Source: an uncultured Desulfovibrio sp.
GTDB taxonomy: Bacteria; Desulfobacterota; Desulfovibrionia; Desulfovibrionales; Desulfovibrionaceae
DNA length: 64,000 nt
Assembly: GCA_900546145.1 (NCBI GenBank)
Contig: URBN01000001.1
Coordinates: 62,001 to 126,000 of the forward strand
Direction: 5' to 3'
The position numbers and the translations under genes were made by a program. Under the pieces are notes generated by a model. It was given only the letters and a program-made list of their open reading frames with translations. It was not told where the DNA came from and ran no database searches. Positions 53,490-61,450 of the stretch are shown here, piece after piece; position 1 is the stretch's first letter, and each line of letters starts with the position of its first letter.

Positions 53490-55025
53490 ATGCGCATCTT
53501 CCTTCGACTCGGAGCCCTTCTGGGCGTGACCGCCATGCTGGCGGCCTGTTCCCTGGCTCCCAAATATGAACGTCCCGATCAGCAGCTTCCGGCCTCTTGG
53601 AAGAACGTGCAGCTCGGCAATGAGCCCCTGCACACCGACTGGTGGAAGCGGTTCAATGACCCTGTCCTCAACCAGCTCGTGGCCGAGGCCCTGAAGAAGA
53701 ATCAGGATCTCGCCGAGTCCATGGCCAAGATTGAGTCCGCTGCGGCCCAGGCTGGCGTGACTTCCGCGGCCATCTGGCCTTCCGTGAACGGCGAAGGCCA
53801 GGCTACGGCTCAGGGCGCTTCGGAAAAAGGCGCCAATACCGTGCCCTTTAACCGCAGCGGCCTTTCCCGCTGGACCACCAATTATCAGGGCGAACTGGCG
53901 GCGAGCTGGGAGCTCGACTTCTGGGGCAAGACCAGGAACGCTTATACCGCCCTTACCGATATCCTCATGCAGACTGTGCTGAGCCATGAGGCTCTTAAAC
54001 TTTCGACGTCCGGACAGGTCGCCCAGAGCTACTTTGCCCTGCTGGCCATCGATATGCAGCTTGAGACGGCAAAGCGCACGCTGCGTTCCCGTGAGGAATC
54101 TCTCAGAATTTATACTTCCCGTTACAAGCAGGGCGATATTACCGAACTCGACTGGCAGCGCGCCCGCGCTGAAGTCGAGACCGCGCGCGCCCAGGTCCAT
54201 TCCACGACCATTGACCGCGATGCCACGGAAGCTTCCCTTGCCGTGCTGACTGGCCGCTCTCCCCGTGACATCATGGAAATGGTCACGCCCCGCGGAGGTT
54301 CCATTACCGCCATATCCACGCCGCCCGTGCTGCCCGAAGGCCTGCCTTCGCAGCTGCTCGAGCGCCGTCCCGATATCCGCGCTGCTGAATACGCCCTCAT
54401 GGCTTCCAACGCGCAGATTGGCGTTGCCCGCGCCCAGTTCTTCCCCTCTATTTCCCTTACTGGCGTGCTGGGAACCCTCTCCGCGGCCGTGGCCAATCTG
54501 TTCACCGGTCCTGCAGCCATGTGGAGCTATGGTGTAACAGGCAGCCTGCCCATCTTTGATGGTGGCAGGAACTGGTACAATCTGAAGGATGCCGAGGCGC
54601 AGAAGAAGCAGGCCATTGCTGTCTACCGGAAGACCGTCCAGAGTGCCTTCAGCGACGTGCGCACTTCGATTACCAGGCAGAAGGAGACGAGGGATATCGT
54701 CGATTCCATGAAGACTCAGGTGGATGCCCTGCGCCGCGCCGTGGAACTCGCCCGACTGCAGTACACCAACGGTTATACCGACTACCTCACTGTGCTCGAC
54801 GCCGAGCGCCAGCTCTTCTCGTCCGAGCTCACCTATGCTTCTGCCCTTCGTGACCGCGCGGATGCCGTTGTCAGTGTCTGCATGGCTCTTGGCGGTGGCT
54901 GGGAGGATCCCGGCGTCACGCCGTCCTTCCCTGTTATAGATACAGACAGGCTTGTGGAAAGCCAGAGCAAGGGCTCTGTCGGCGTGCGCGCTGAGAAGCT
55001 CGCGCGTAAGGCTGCCGGAGAGTAG
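53490..55025 (+). CDS. RND efflux outer-membrane factor (TolC/NodT family lipoprotein)
   Basis: A 511-residue protein with lipobox LAAC followed by SLAPKYERP, the usual start of NodT-family channels. It has two repeated halves of long helices and beta segments (SWELDFWGKTRNAYTAL, LLERRPDIRAAEYALMASNAQIGVARAQFFPSISL, YTNGYTDYLTVLDAERQLFSSELTYA). It forms the trimeric outer-membrane exit duct for the pump encoded upstream. GAGGAGG before the ATG lies inside the permease gene. A terminator follows. Confidence 0.95.
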   Translation: MRIFLRLGALLGVTAMLAACSLAPKYERPDQQLPASWKNVQLGNEPLHTDWWKRFNDPVLNQLVAEALKKNQDLAESMAKIESAAAQAGVTSAAIWPSVNGEGQATAQGASEKGANTVPFNRSGLSRWTTNYQGELAASWELDFWGKTRNAYTALTDILMQTVLSHEALKLSTSGQVAQSYFALLAIDMQLETAKRTLRSREESLRIYTSRYKQGDITELDWQRARAEVETARAQVHSTTIDRDATEASLAVLTGRSPRDIMEMVTPRGGSITAISTPPVLPEGLPSQLLERRPDIRAAEYALMASNAQIGVARAQFFPSISLTGVLGTLSAAVANLFTGPAAMWSYGVTGSLPIFDGGRNWYNLKDAEAQKKQAIAVYRKTVQSAFSDVRTSITRQKETRDIVDSMKTQVDALRRAVELARLQYTNGYTDYLTVLDAERQLFSSELTYASALRDRADAVVSVCMALGGGWEDPGVTPSFPVIDTDRLVESQSKGSVGVRAEKLARKAAGE

Positions 55026-55047
55026 CCCGTTTTGTAATGCATTCATG

Positions 55048-55083
55048 AAGGCCTCCTGAGGTTCTGCCGCGGGAGGCCTTTTC
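55048..55083 (+). terminator. Intrinsic terminator of the RND operon
   Basis: AAGGCCTCC (55048-55056) pairs with GGAGGCCTT (55072-55080), ending in a short T-run. Confidence 0.85.
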
Positions 55084-55220
55084 AGTATCAGGCAGGAAAG
55101 ACTGGCTGAGAAGTGTGGTGGTAAGGACTCAAGTTTTTTTCCGAAAATGACGAAGAGAGCAAATGAAGAATCTTTCACCGCGCGATCATTGCTGTGGTGA
55201 AGCCAATTTCGGGTTGGGCC

Positions 55221-55922
55221 ATGAAACCGTTTCCTTTCTTAAAGCTTTTCATCTCTCACGCCCTTACTGCGGAGGGTGCCCTGCTGCCGGCGGGCATCAT
55301 CGCGTTGTGCCTTATCGTTACCGCTTCCCCAGCCAGCGCAGCGGGGGCAGGCCGGGGTATGAACGTATCGTCCTACAGTCCCTCTGAATCCGTGCATATC
55401 CGTCAGCACGACGGTTCCGTTGGACGGTCTCCGTCCGGCGTACAGGGACGTCAGACCCGCCACAGAGGCCGCAGAAACAAGGCGGACGTCCAGCGTCCGA
55501 AGGCTGTGCATGGCAGTCCCTGGGCGTTTGGCCGGGGAACCAGTCTCGGCTGGGAGAAAGGCATAGAAGGAAACACGCTGCAGCAGAAGGCCACACCCAA
55601 AGGGCTTCACGCATCCACCGCGCGTCAGGCCGAATCCCTTGAATCCAGGAAAAACCAGGAAAGCGGCATGCAGTTTGATATTGATCGCGAGGAACAGACC
55701 TGGAGCGGCCCAGGCAGCAGGGGACGTGTGGATGAGGATGTCACCATGAGCAGCAACCACAGGGTGCGTGCCCTGGCAGGCGTCAAAGACAACGATGTTT
55801 CCTTCGGCGTGGGGCCTGAAGTCATTGTCCGGGACAACGATCAGGTTCACCAGAACTACGCCAAGAGCGATCAGCCTGAGATACAGCCCGGCGTGGGTAT
55901 GCAGCTTCAGGTCAATTTTTAG
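55221..55922 (+). CDS. Exported protein of unknown function
   Basis: A 233-residue protein that I do not recognise. An N-terminal hydrophobic signal (LPAGIIALCLIVTASPASA) predicts cleavage before AGAGRGMN. The mature part is polar and low in hydrophobics, rich in Gln, Arg, Ser and Gly, with no cysteine and no repeated domain. The last 60 residues (HRVRALAGVKDNDVSFGVGPEVIVRD...VGMQLQVNF) look like strands, with a closing aromatic F as in outer-membrane proteins, but the rest does not fit a barrel. The start at 55221 is tentative: a GTG at 55194 is possible and no clear ribosome-binding site exists for either. Codon use matches the neighbours. Confidence 0.6.
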   Translation: MKPFPFLKLFISHALTAEGALLPAGIIALCLIVTASPASAAGAGRGMNVSSYSPSESVHIRQHDGSVGRSPSGVQGRQTRHRGRRNKADVQRPKAVHGSPWAFGRGTSLGWEKGIEGNTLQQKATPKGLHASTARQAESLESRKNQESGMQFDIDREEQTWSGPGSRGRVDEDVTMSSNHRVRALAGVKDNDVSFGVGPEVIVRDNDQVHQNYAKSDQPEIQPGVGMQLQVNF

Positions 55923-56092
55923 ACGAACGCATCCGAAAACTGTCATTTTACTGACATATGCGCTGAGAGATTTTCGGCATCAGAATGTCTTTGCCTTTTG
56001 ACACGATGCCGCATAACTTACCTAATTTCCCGACTGTGGCCGGTCTTGTGTGGACGCCACTTCCCTGTCAGCAGGACCCTCTCGGGAATGGC

Positions 56093-56163
56093 GTTGCCCC
56101 CCTAAGGGGCAACAGAAACGCCCATCACGGCCGGAGTGTTTCCGGCCATGATGGGCGCTTTTC
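56093..56163. other. Two adjacent strong hairpins in the gap before fliA
   Basis: GTTGCCCC (56093-56100) pairs with GGGGCAAC (56106-56113). Next to it a 17-bp stem (56119-56135 with 56141-56157, one imperfect pair that is G-U on the minus strand) ends in TTTT on the plus strand. The second may terminate the exported-protein gene. No gene is present in the 336 bases 55923-56258; CCGAAAA/TTTTCGG arms also flank 55929-55977. Confidence 0.6.
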
Positions 56164-56190
56164 GTTTCCTGACGGACGTTCCCGGGCCAG

Positions 56191-56233
56191 AAAAAAAGCC
56201 CCGCGTCCCATGAAGGCGGACGCAGGGCTTTTT
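56191..56233 (-). terminator. Intrinsic terminator after fliA
   Basis: On the minus strand a 16-bp stem (56233-56218 with 56208-56193, one mismatch that is wobble-paired) is followed by seven T (56197-56191). It lies 25 bp beyond the fliA stop. Confidence 0.9.
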
Positions 56234-56258
56234 CAGCAGACAGGCCGGAAAAAAGCAT

Positions 56259-57038
56259 CTACATGCTGCCGTATGTTTCCACGAAGGCTTTGCGGAGTCT
56301 GGCGAGGGCCTTGGCCCTGAGCTGGGAAACACGGCCTTCGGTAATATGCAGGATAGAGGCGATTTCGCTCATGGTAAGTTCTTCGGTGTAATAGAGGGCG
56401 AGGACTTCACGCTCGCGATCCGTGAGTTTGGCGAGCAGGGGCGTGAGCTTATCGATGAGTTCGTTGTGCATGGCTTCGTCACAGGGAACGCCGCCACTGG
56501 CGTGTTCATCTGTGCTGTAATTGTCCTGAAAAAGATCGATGGGGAGCTGCTGCTGCCCCTGAATGGCTTCCAGCCCCTGACGGACCTGGGAAAGACTCAG
56601 CCCGGTTGCTTTGGAAAGTTCCTCTTCTGTGGCTCTGCGGCCGGTATCGTGCTCTATGGCTTCCGCGGCCATGTTCAGGCTGCGCACATGCTGGCGCTGC
56701 GTGCGGGTGAAGCAGTCTTGGTGGCGCAGTTCATCGAGCATGGAGCCGTAAATGCGGTTTTCGGCGTAGGTGTCGAACTTGATTCCGAGGTCAGGCCTGA
56801 ACTTGCCGAGAGCCTCCATGAGGCCGAGCGTGCCGGAAGAAATGAGCTCGTTGAGCTCTATGCTGGGCGGAAGGCGTTTCTTGAGGCGCTGTGCGAGAAA
56901 GCGGATTTTCTGGCTGTAGTGGGAAACGATGGCTTCCTGATCGGAGGCGGAAAAATCTTCCCAGGGTCTGGCTCCGGATTCGAAAGTGTCCCAGGGGGTG
57001 TTGCTTCTGAAGAGGCGGGCGAGGGCAGAGATGCTCAT
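56259..57038 (-). CDS. fliA: Flagellar sigma factor FliA (sigma-28)
   Basis: A 259-residue sigma factor. Region 2 is SHYSQKIRFLAQRLKKRLPPSIELNELISSGTLGLMEALGKFRPDLGIKFDTYAENRIYGSMLDELR. Region 3 is TEEELSKATGLSLSQVRQGL, and region 4 is LTDREREVLALYYTEELTMSEIASILHITEGRVSQLRAKALARLR. The GTLGLMEAL and FDTYAENRI segments are typical of FliA/WhiG. It directs late flagellar genes. ATG 57038 (MSISALARLF) is chosen over an upstream frame extension that would overlap flhG. It lies 41 bp after flhG. Confidence 0.95.
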   Translation of the reverse strand: MSISALARLFRSNTPWDTFESGARPWEDFSASDQEAIVSHYSQKIRFLAQRLKKRLPPSIELNELISSGTLGLMEALGKFRPDLGIKFDTYAENRIYGSMLDELRHQDCFTRTQRQHVRSLNMAAEAIEHDTGRRATEEELSKATGLSLSQVRQGLEAIQGQQQLPIDLFQDNYSTDEHASGGVPCDEAMHNELIDKLTPLLAKLTDREREVLALYYTEELTMSEIASILHITEGRVSQLRAKALARLRKAFVETYGSM

Positions 57039-57079
57039 GGGTGTGACCTTTGTGACTGTCTGCTGGATAAGGTTCGGGG

Positions 57080-57886
57080 TTAGCGGAAAAGGAATTTTTT
57101 CCAGAAAAATTTGATATTGCCGTCGTCCCTCGAAGGACCGCCCCACTGGGGAACCGCGGCCGCCATGCTCCTGAGTGCGGCGCTGGCCCCGCAGGAAGGG
57201 CTGAATCTGAGGAAGGGCTTCTGGTTCATGACGGCGCGGCGCACCTCAGCGTCGAAGGGAATGATGCCCGAGAGATCGAGAGAAACGCCTGTCAGGAACT
57301 GATCGCAGGCGTCACAGAGACGGCCAAAAATCTGTTTTGCCGTTTTCACATCCGGAGCCATGTTGATGCAGACCCGGAAGGTATCGATGCCGTGCTTGAT
57401 GTGCAGAACCTTGATGAGGGCGTACGCGTCCGTAAGGGAGGTCGGCTCGGGGGTAACCACAAGAAGACGCTGCCGGGCTGCCATACAGAAATAGAGGACG
57501 TTGGTATTGATGCCGGCGCCCGTATCGACAATGAGGTAGTCCGTGCTGTCAGCGATGCTGTCCATAGCGTTGAGCAGCTCGAGTTTCTGTCCCGTGGAAA
57601 GTTCGACGATGTTTTCGAGACCGGAGGTTGTGGGGAGAATGGAAAAACCGAAGGGAGTAGGGAAAAGAATGTCCCCGAGCCCGATGCCGTCAGAAAAAAG
57701 CTGGGAGAGCTCGTGGGGCGGGGTGACGCCGAGAAGAACATCCACATTGGCGAGGCCGAGGTCGGCGTCGAGCAGGATGACCCGTGCCTTTTCCCCCAGC
57801 TGACAGGCGAGGTTGACGGCGATATTGGTTTTGCCGACGCCGCCCTTTCCGGACGTTACTGTGATGACCTGGGGGTAGTGGCCCAT
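57080..57886 (-). CDS. flhG: Flagellar number regulator FlhG (FleN, MinD-like ATPase)
   Basis: A 268-residue ParA/MinD-family ATPase with the deviant Walker A SGKGGVGKT (12-20), the LLDADLGLANVDVLLG segment and DYLIVDTGAGIN. It controls flagellar number and placement by acting on FlhF and C-ring assembly. GGAG lies before the ATG. flhF, the usual upstream partner, is not here: the upstream neighbour is the end of the aromatic operon, followed by a terminator. The C-terminus (KFFWKKFLFR) is amphipathic, as expected for membrane association. Confidence 0.93.
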   Translation of the reverse strand: MGHYPQVITVTSGKGGVGKTNIAVNLACQLGEKARVILLDADLGLANVDVLLGVTPPHELSQLFSDGIGLGDILFPTPFGFSILPTTSGLENIVELSTGQKLELLNAMDSIADSTDYLIVDTGAGINTNVLYFCMAARQRLLVVTPEPTSLTDAYALIKVLHIKHGIDTFRVCINMAPDVKTAKQIFGRLCDACDQFLTGVSLDLSGIIPFDAEVRRAVMNQKPFLRFSPSCGASAALRSMAAAVPQWGGPSRDDGNIKFFWKKFLFR

Positions 57887-58019
57887 CTGCTTTTCTCCGC
57901 TGCGCCGCAGCCTGGGCTGCGGGTTTTTGGTATTTGCAGAGGGAATGCAGAGAGCGTGCCAAAGTGTATTTGTTGTCTAACTATTTGAATTTAAACATAT
58001 AAAAATTTAAAAAAGGCAC

Positions 58020-58054
58020 AAAAAAAGAGGGGCGTCATTTTAATGACACCCCTC
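58020..58054 (-). terminator. Intrinsic terminator of the aromatic operon
   Basis: On the minus strand GAGGGGTGTCATT pairs with AATGACGCCCCTC (58054-58027), followed by a T-run (58026-58020). It lies 24 bp after the tyrA stop. The operon therefore ends at tyrA in this genome. Confidence 0.9.
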
Positions 58055-58077
58055 GGGGAAAAGCATGCGGCTTTTTG

Positions 58078-58875
58078 CTATTTCTGCGGCTCCCTGAACC
58101 ACCAGCGGGCACGGTTCAGGAGAAGGTCGATGTCGCCAGCGGAGGCAAGGCTCAGTATTTTGCTGAACTGCCGTACGCAGGCCTGACTGTAGGGATTTGC
58201 TTCAAAGAGCCCAGCGAACATCTCGCCGTCTTCAGTGAGCATTTTGCGGGCTGCCTTCGCCCGGCGCAGGAAGGAAGGCGTCAGATACCTCACGAGTTCC
58301 TGCTCATTGGCTGTCTGGGCGAAGTAGGCCAGGGTGGTGATGAAGTTCATATTCTGCACCTTGGCCATGGCTTTGTCGTGAGTATCAGCGTCCGTGATGA
58401 ACGTACTGAAGTCCATGGCTTCGAAAAGGCCCCTGGTCAGGATCACGGATTCCTCGTCCGCGTTTTTCCCCGGAACGATGGCCACGGGAAGTTCCGTGGA
58501 ACGGTCGGGGGAGGGGCCGAAGAGAGGATGCGTTCCAATGACACGGCCGGGCCAGATCCGCTGCATCTGGTTCATGGGCTGAACCTTCACGGAGGTGATA
58601 TCCGTGAGAATTGCGTCAGGTGAGAGGCAGGGGCAGATGATCCTGAGCGTGTTTTCAAAGGCCGCGGCCGGGACGCAGAAGATGACGATCTTTGCGTCCG
58701 CGAGTTCCTTTTTCAGAGCGTCCGGGTCAAAAGGTCTGTTGAAACCAGCCATGCCGAGACCGGCCATTTCGCCTTCGTGCATGAGCATGGCGCCCATGCG
58801 TCCCCGTGCCGCGATGACAGCGATACTGCCCTTTTGGCTGAAGGCCTCGAGGGCGCGTTGAGCATTAGTCTTCAA
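58078..58875 (-). CDS. tyrA: Prephenate (or arogenate) dehydrogenase
   Basis: A 265-residue NAD(P)-dependent enzyme of tyrosine synthesis with an N-terminal Rossmann fold (SIAVIAARGRMGAMLMHEGEMAG). The catalytic His lies in GTHPLFGPSPDR, preceded by ILTDITSVK. The helical dimerisation domain contains HDKAMAKVQNMNFITTLAYF. The best start is TTG 58875, which overlaps the aroA end by 11 bases and has GGGAG about 9 bases upstream; no in-frame ATG precedes the conserved strand except far upstream within aroA. The usual GxGxxG loop reads AxRGRMG. It is last in its operon. Confidence 0.9.
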   Translation of the reverse strand: MKTNAQRALEAFSQKGSIAVIAARGRMGAMLMHEGEMAGLGMAGFNRPFDPDALKKELADAKIVIFCVPAAAFENTLRIICPCLSPDAILTDITSVKVQPMNQMQRIWPGRVIGTHPLFGPSPDRSTELPVAIVPGKNADEESVILTRGLFEAMDFSTFITDADTHDKAMAKVQNMNFITTLAYFAQTANEQELVRYLTPSFLRRAKAARKMLTEDGEMFAGLFEANPYSQACVRQFSKILSLASAGDIDLLLNRARWWFREPQK

Positions 58876-60229
58876 AGAAGGACTCCCACGTATGCCAGAA
58901 TTCTGGGAATGATTTGTTGACGGCGCCGGGTGTGTCAATATGGGCACGTATGCTATCCGGGCGCACATCGTCGGAACGGAGGCTGAAGAGCGCTTCGCTC
59001 ATGACCATCCTGTGATCGTTACAGCCTTCGAACACTGTGTCGCTGATCCGGATTCGGGCCTGGCTGCCCAGACCGTGGATGGTAAGGCCGTCGTCATGTT
59101 CATCCACCCTGACGCCGATGCGGGCGAGAGCCCGGGCCGGAGCCCTGAGGCGGTCGGATTCCTTTATGCGCAGGTGGGCGACATTGGTAATGGTGGTCGG
59201 GCCATCGGCGAAGGCCGCCACCGCGGCGATGGTGGGCACGAGGTCAGGAGACGCGCTCATATCGGCAGTGATGCCGTGCAGCGGGGCCGGCGTGACGGAC
59301 ACGCCGTCTTCGCACGGCTTCAGGGATGCCCCCATGCGGGAAAGGATGTCAAGAAGGGCCCTGTCGCCCTGAAGGGACGTGGCGCTGAGTCCGGTCACGC
59401 GCACCTCCTGTCTGCCGAGGACTCCGGCCGCCACGAGATAGGATGCGTTGGACCAGTCTCCCTCCACGCGGAACCAGCCCGGACGATACGGGGCCGGACT
59501 GACCGTGATGCGGAAGAGTCCGGGGAGTACCTGTGTCAGGCTGCGCCAGTCCGTCTCTGACCACGGGGCGCCTTCCCCGGATCGGGTTTCGGTTACAAAG
59601 GGGATGCCGAAGTCGTTCAGGCACTGCAGTGTCAGTCCCACGTAGGGCCAGGAGACAACCTTGCTCCCGCCTATGGTGAACGTGAGGGAAGAATGGGCCA
59701 GAGGCGCTGCGAGGAGGAGGCCCGAGAGATATTGGCTGGACTCGTCCATACCAATGGTTACGGGCCGTTCTGAGGCCAGTCCCCGGGCCTGGATAATGAG
59801 CGGAGGATAGTTTTCCTTTTTCTCATAAACGATGCCGCAGCCAAGTTCCCTCAGGGCAGTACCGAGTTCACCGATGGGGCGCTGGTGCAGGCGTTCGACG
59901 CCGTGCATACGGAAGAGTCCGCTGCCCGCAGCGAGCACGGCAGTGAGGAGACGGCATGTGGTGCCGGATTCGTGGGCGTAACAGGAAACCGGGACGTCCA
60001 CGCCGCCGCGCGGACCGTCGTCCATGCCGTATACCCTGAAATATGATGAAGGACCGGTTTTGGGTAGGCGGGAGTATCTGGCTCCGGCTGCGGTAAGGAT
60101 TTCCCTCGTACGCATGGTGTCATCGCTTTCGAGGACGTTGTCTAGCTCGCTCTCCCCGCTGGCCAGGGCCGTGGCGATGAGATAGCGGTGGGAGATGGAT
60201 TTGGAAGAGGGGGCGGCTGCGGTAATCAT
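58865..60229 (-). CDS. aroA: 3-phosphoshikimate 1-carboxyvinyltransferase (EPSP synthase)
   Basis: A 454-residue protein with the two-domain inside-out barrel. It shows PSSKSISHRYLIATALASG at the N-terminus, ESGTTCRLLTAVLAAGSG (glyphosate/PEP loop), ERLHQRPIGELGTALRELG and HLRIKESDRLRAPARALARIG, with EGCNDHRMVMSEAL near the end. The PEP-loop reads SGTT rather than NAGT, suggesting a class II-like or otherwise divergent enzyme. It makes EPSP from shikimate-3-phosphate. It lies 16 bp after pheA and overlaps tyrA. Confidence 0.95.
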   Translation of the reverse strand: MITAAAPSSKSISHRYLIATALASGESELDNVLESDDTMRTREILTAAGARYSRLPKTGPSSYFRVYGMDDGPRGGVDVPVSCYAHESGTTCRLLTAVLAAGSGLFRMHGVERLHQRPIGELGTALRELGCGIVYEKKENYPPLIIQARGLASERPVTIGMDESSQYLSGLLLAAPLAHSSLTFTIGGSKVVSWPYVGLTLQCLNDFGIPFVTETRSGEGAPWSETDWRSLTQVLPGLFRITVSPAPYRPGWFRVEGDWSNASYLVAAGVLGRQEVRVTGLSATSLQGDRALLDILSRMGASLKPCEDGVSVTPAPLHGITADMSASPDLVPTIAAVAAFADGPTTITNVAHLRIKESDRLRAPARALARIGVRVDEHDDGLTIHGLGSQARIRISDTVFEGCNDHRMVMSEALFSLRSDDVRPDSIRAHIDTPGAVNKSFPEFWHTWESFFED

Positions 60230-60245
60230 GTCTGTCGTTTTTTTC

Positions 60246-61445
60246 CTAAAGGGAAACGCTGGGTTCGTTGTCGGGATTGGAAACTCCGTCGAGCTGGGGA
60301 CCCCGTTCGTAGGTGCCGAGGAGACGGAAATTCATGCAGCGGTTGCCAAGTTCCCGGAGCAGGGCATCGTGCTCGGGCAGAAGCAGATCGCAGTCCACAT
60401 CAGCGAAGAAAGCGTAATGCCAGCACTCTCCCCGGAGGGGCCGGGATTCCAGTTTGCACATATTAATGTGATTCTGGGCGAGGAGATCCAGGATTCCGGA
60501 CAGGGCACCGGGCTGATCAGGCAGGGTGAAGAGCATGGAAGTCTTCACCTCAGAGGGTGCGGCTCCCGGCTTCCGGCTGCGGACCGTGCCCAGTTTTCTG
60601 GTGGAATTTTCGTTGGCGATGATGACAAAGCGCGTCCAGTTTCCGGCTTCATCCTCTATGCGCCTGGCCAGAATGTTCAGGCGCAGCATTTCGGCAAGAT
60701 TGCCGTTGCCGATGGAGGCCGTTCCCGGTTCCTCAAGGGCGCGGTGGGCGGCCTGGGCTGTGGAGGCCAGGGGAACCACAACGGCCTGGGGCAGGTGCGC
60801 TCTCAGCCAGGTGGAACACTGAGCCAGACCCTGGGGATGGGAATAGACTGTCCGGATTTCGGAGAGCCTCTCCTCCGTGCTCAGGAGGCAGTGGGAAATG
60901 CGGGAGAAGAGTTCGGCCTGAATGGTGACCGGATATTTGAGAAAGAGGTCGAAGCTGACGCCGACCGTGCCCTGCAGCGAGTTTTCCAGGGGCACTACAC
61001 CGAGATCGCAGGTTCCGGCGTTGACCTCCTCGAAAATGGCGGGGATGTTGCTGCAGGAATGGTAGGTGGCGCTGTGACCGAGGTATTCAACTCCGGCGAA
61101 GTAGGAGAAGGTTCCCTCCGGGCCAAGGAAGGCCACGCGCAGGGGGCGCTGCAGGGAGCGGGAGGAGGAGAAGATTTCGCGCCAGATGGTCTTCAGGGCT
61201 TTCTCCGGAAGCGGACCGGGATTCCCGGCAGAAAGCCTTCTTAAGATCTCAATTTCGCGCTGGGGTTTGAAAATGTTGCTTTTTTCGCCGGCCTTGATGC
61301 GTCCGACCTGGAGACTCAGGCGCGAGCGCTCGTTCAGAAGTTCAAGGAGCCTGTCATCGATGGCATCGATGCGGTTCCGGACCCCGGCCAGCTGTTCCTG
61401 GGAAGACGAAGCGTCTCCTCCCTGTCTGTCCTTGTCTGTGTCCAT
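60246..61445 (-). CDS. pheA: Bifunctional chorismate mutase/prephenate dehydratase (P-protein)
   Basis: A 399-residue fusion. The chorismate mutase domain is at about 18-105 (VRNRIDAIDDRLLELLNERSRLSLQVGRIKAGE). Prephenate dehydratase is at about 108-285 (VAFLGPEGTFSYFAG, LGVVPLENSLQGTVGVSFDLF, NWTRFVIIANE). A C-terminal ACT domain follows (KTSMLFTLPDQPGALSGILDLLAQNHINMCKLESRPL). The ESRP motif is the phenylalanine-binding signature, so Phe feedback inhibition is expected. It starts 5 bp after the dehydroquinate synthase stop. Confidence 0.97.
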   Translation of the reverse strand: MDTDKDRQGGDASSSQEQLAGVRNRIDAIDDRLLELLNERSRLSLQVGRIKAGEKSNIFKPQREIEILRRLSAGNPGPLPEKALKTIWREIFSSSRSLQRPLRVAFLGPEGTFSYFAGVEYLGHSATYHSCSNIPAIFEEVNAGTCDLGVVPLENSLQGTVGVSFDLFLKYPVTIQAELFSRISHCLLSTEERLSEIRTVYSHPQGLAQCSTWLRAHLPQAVVVPLASTAQAAHRALEEPGTASIGNGNLAEMLRLNILARRIEDEAGNWTRFVIIANENSTRKLGTVRSRKPGAAPSEVKTSMLFTLPDQPGALSGILDLLAQNHINMCKLESRPLRGECWHYAFFADVDCDLLLPEHDALLRELGNRCMNFRLLGTYERGPQLDGVSNPDNEPSVSL

Positions 61446-61450
61446 AGAAC

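Noticed and set aside
53427..55178. A 583-codon open frame antisense to the outer-membrane factor gene
   Set aside because: It crosses the RND operon terminator and shows no domain; the sense gene has a clear lipobox and family motifs.
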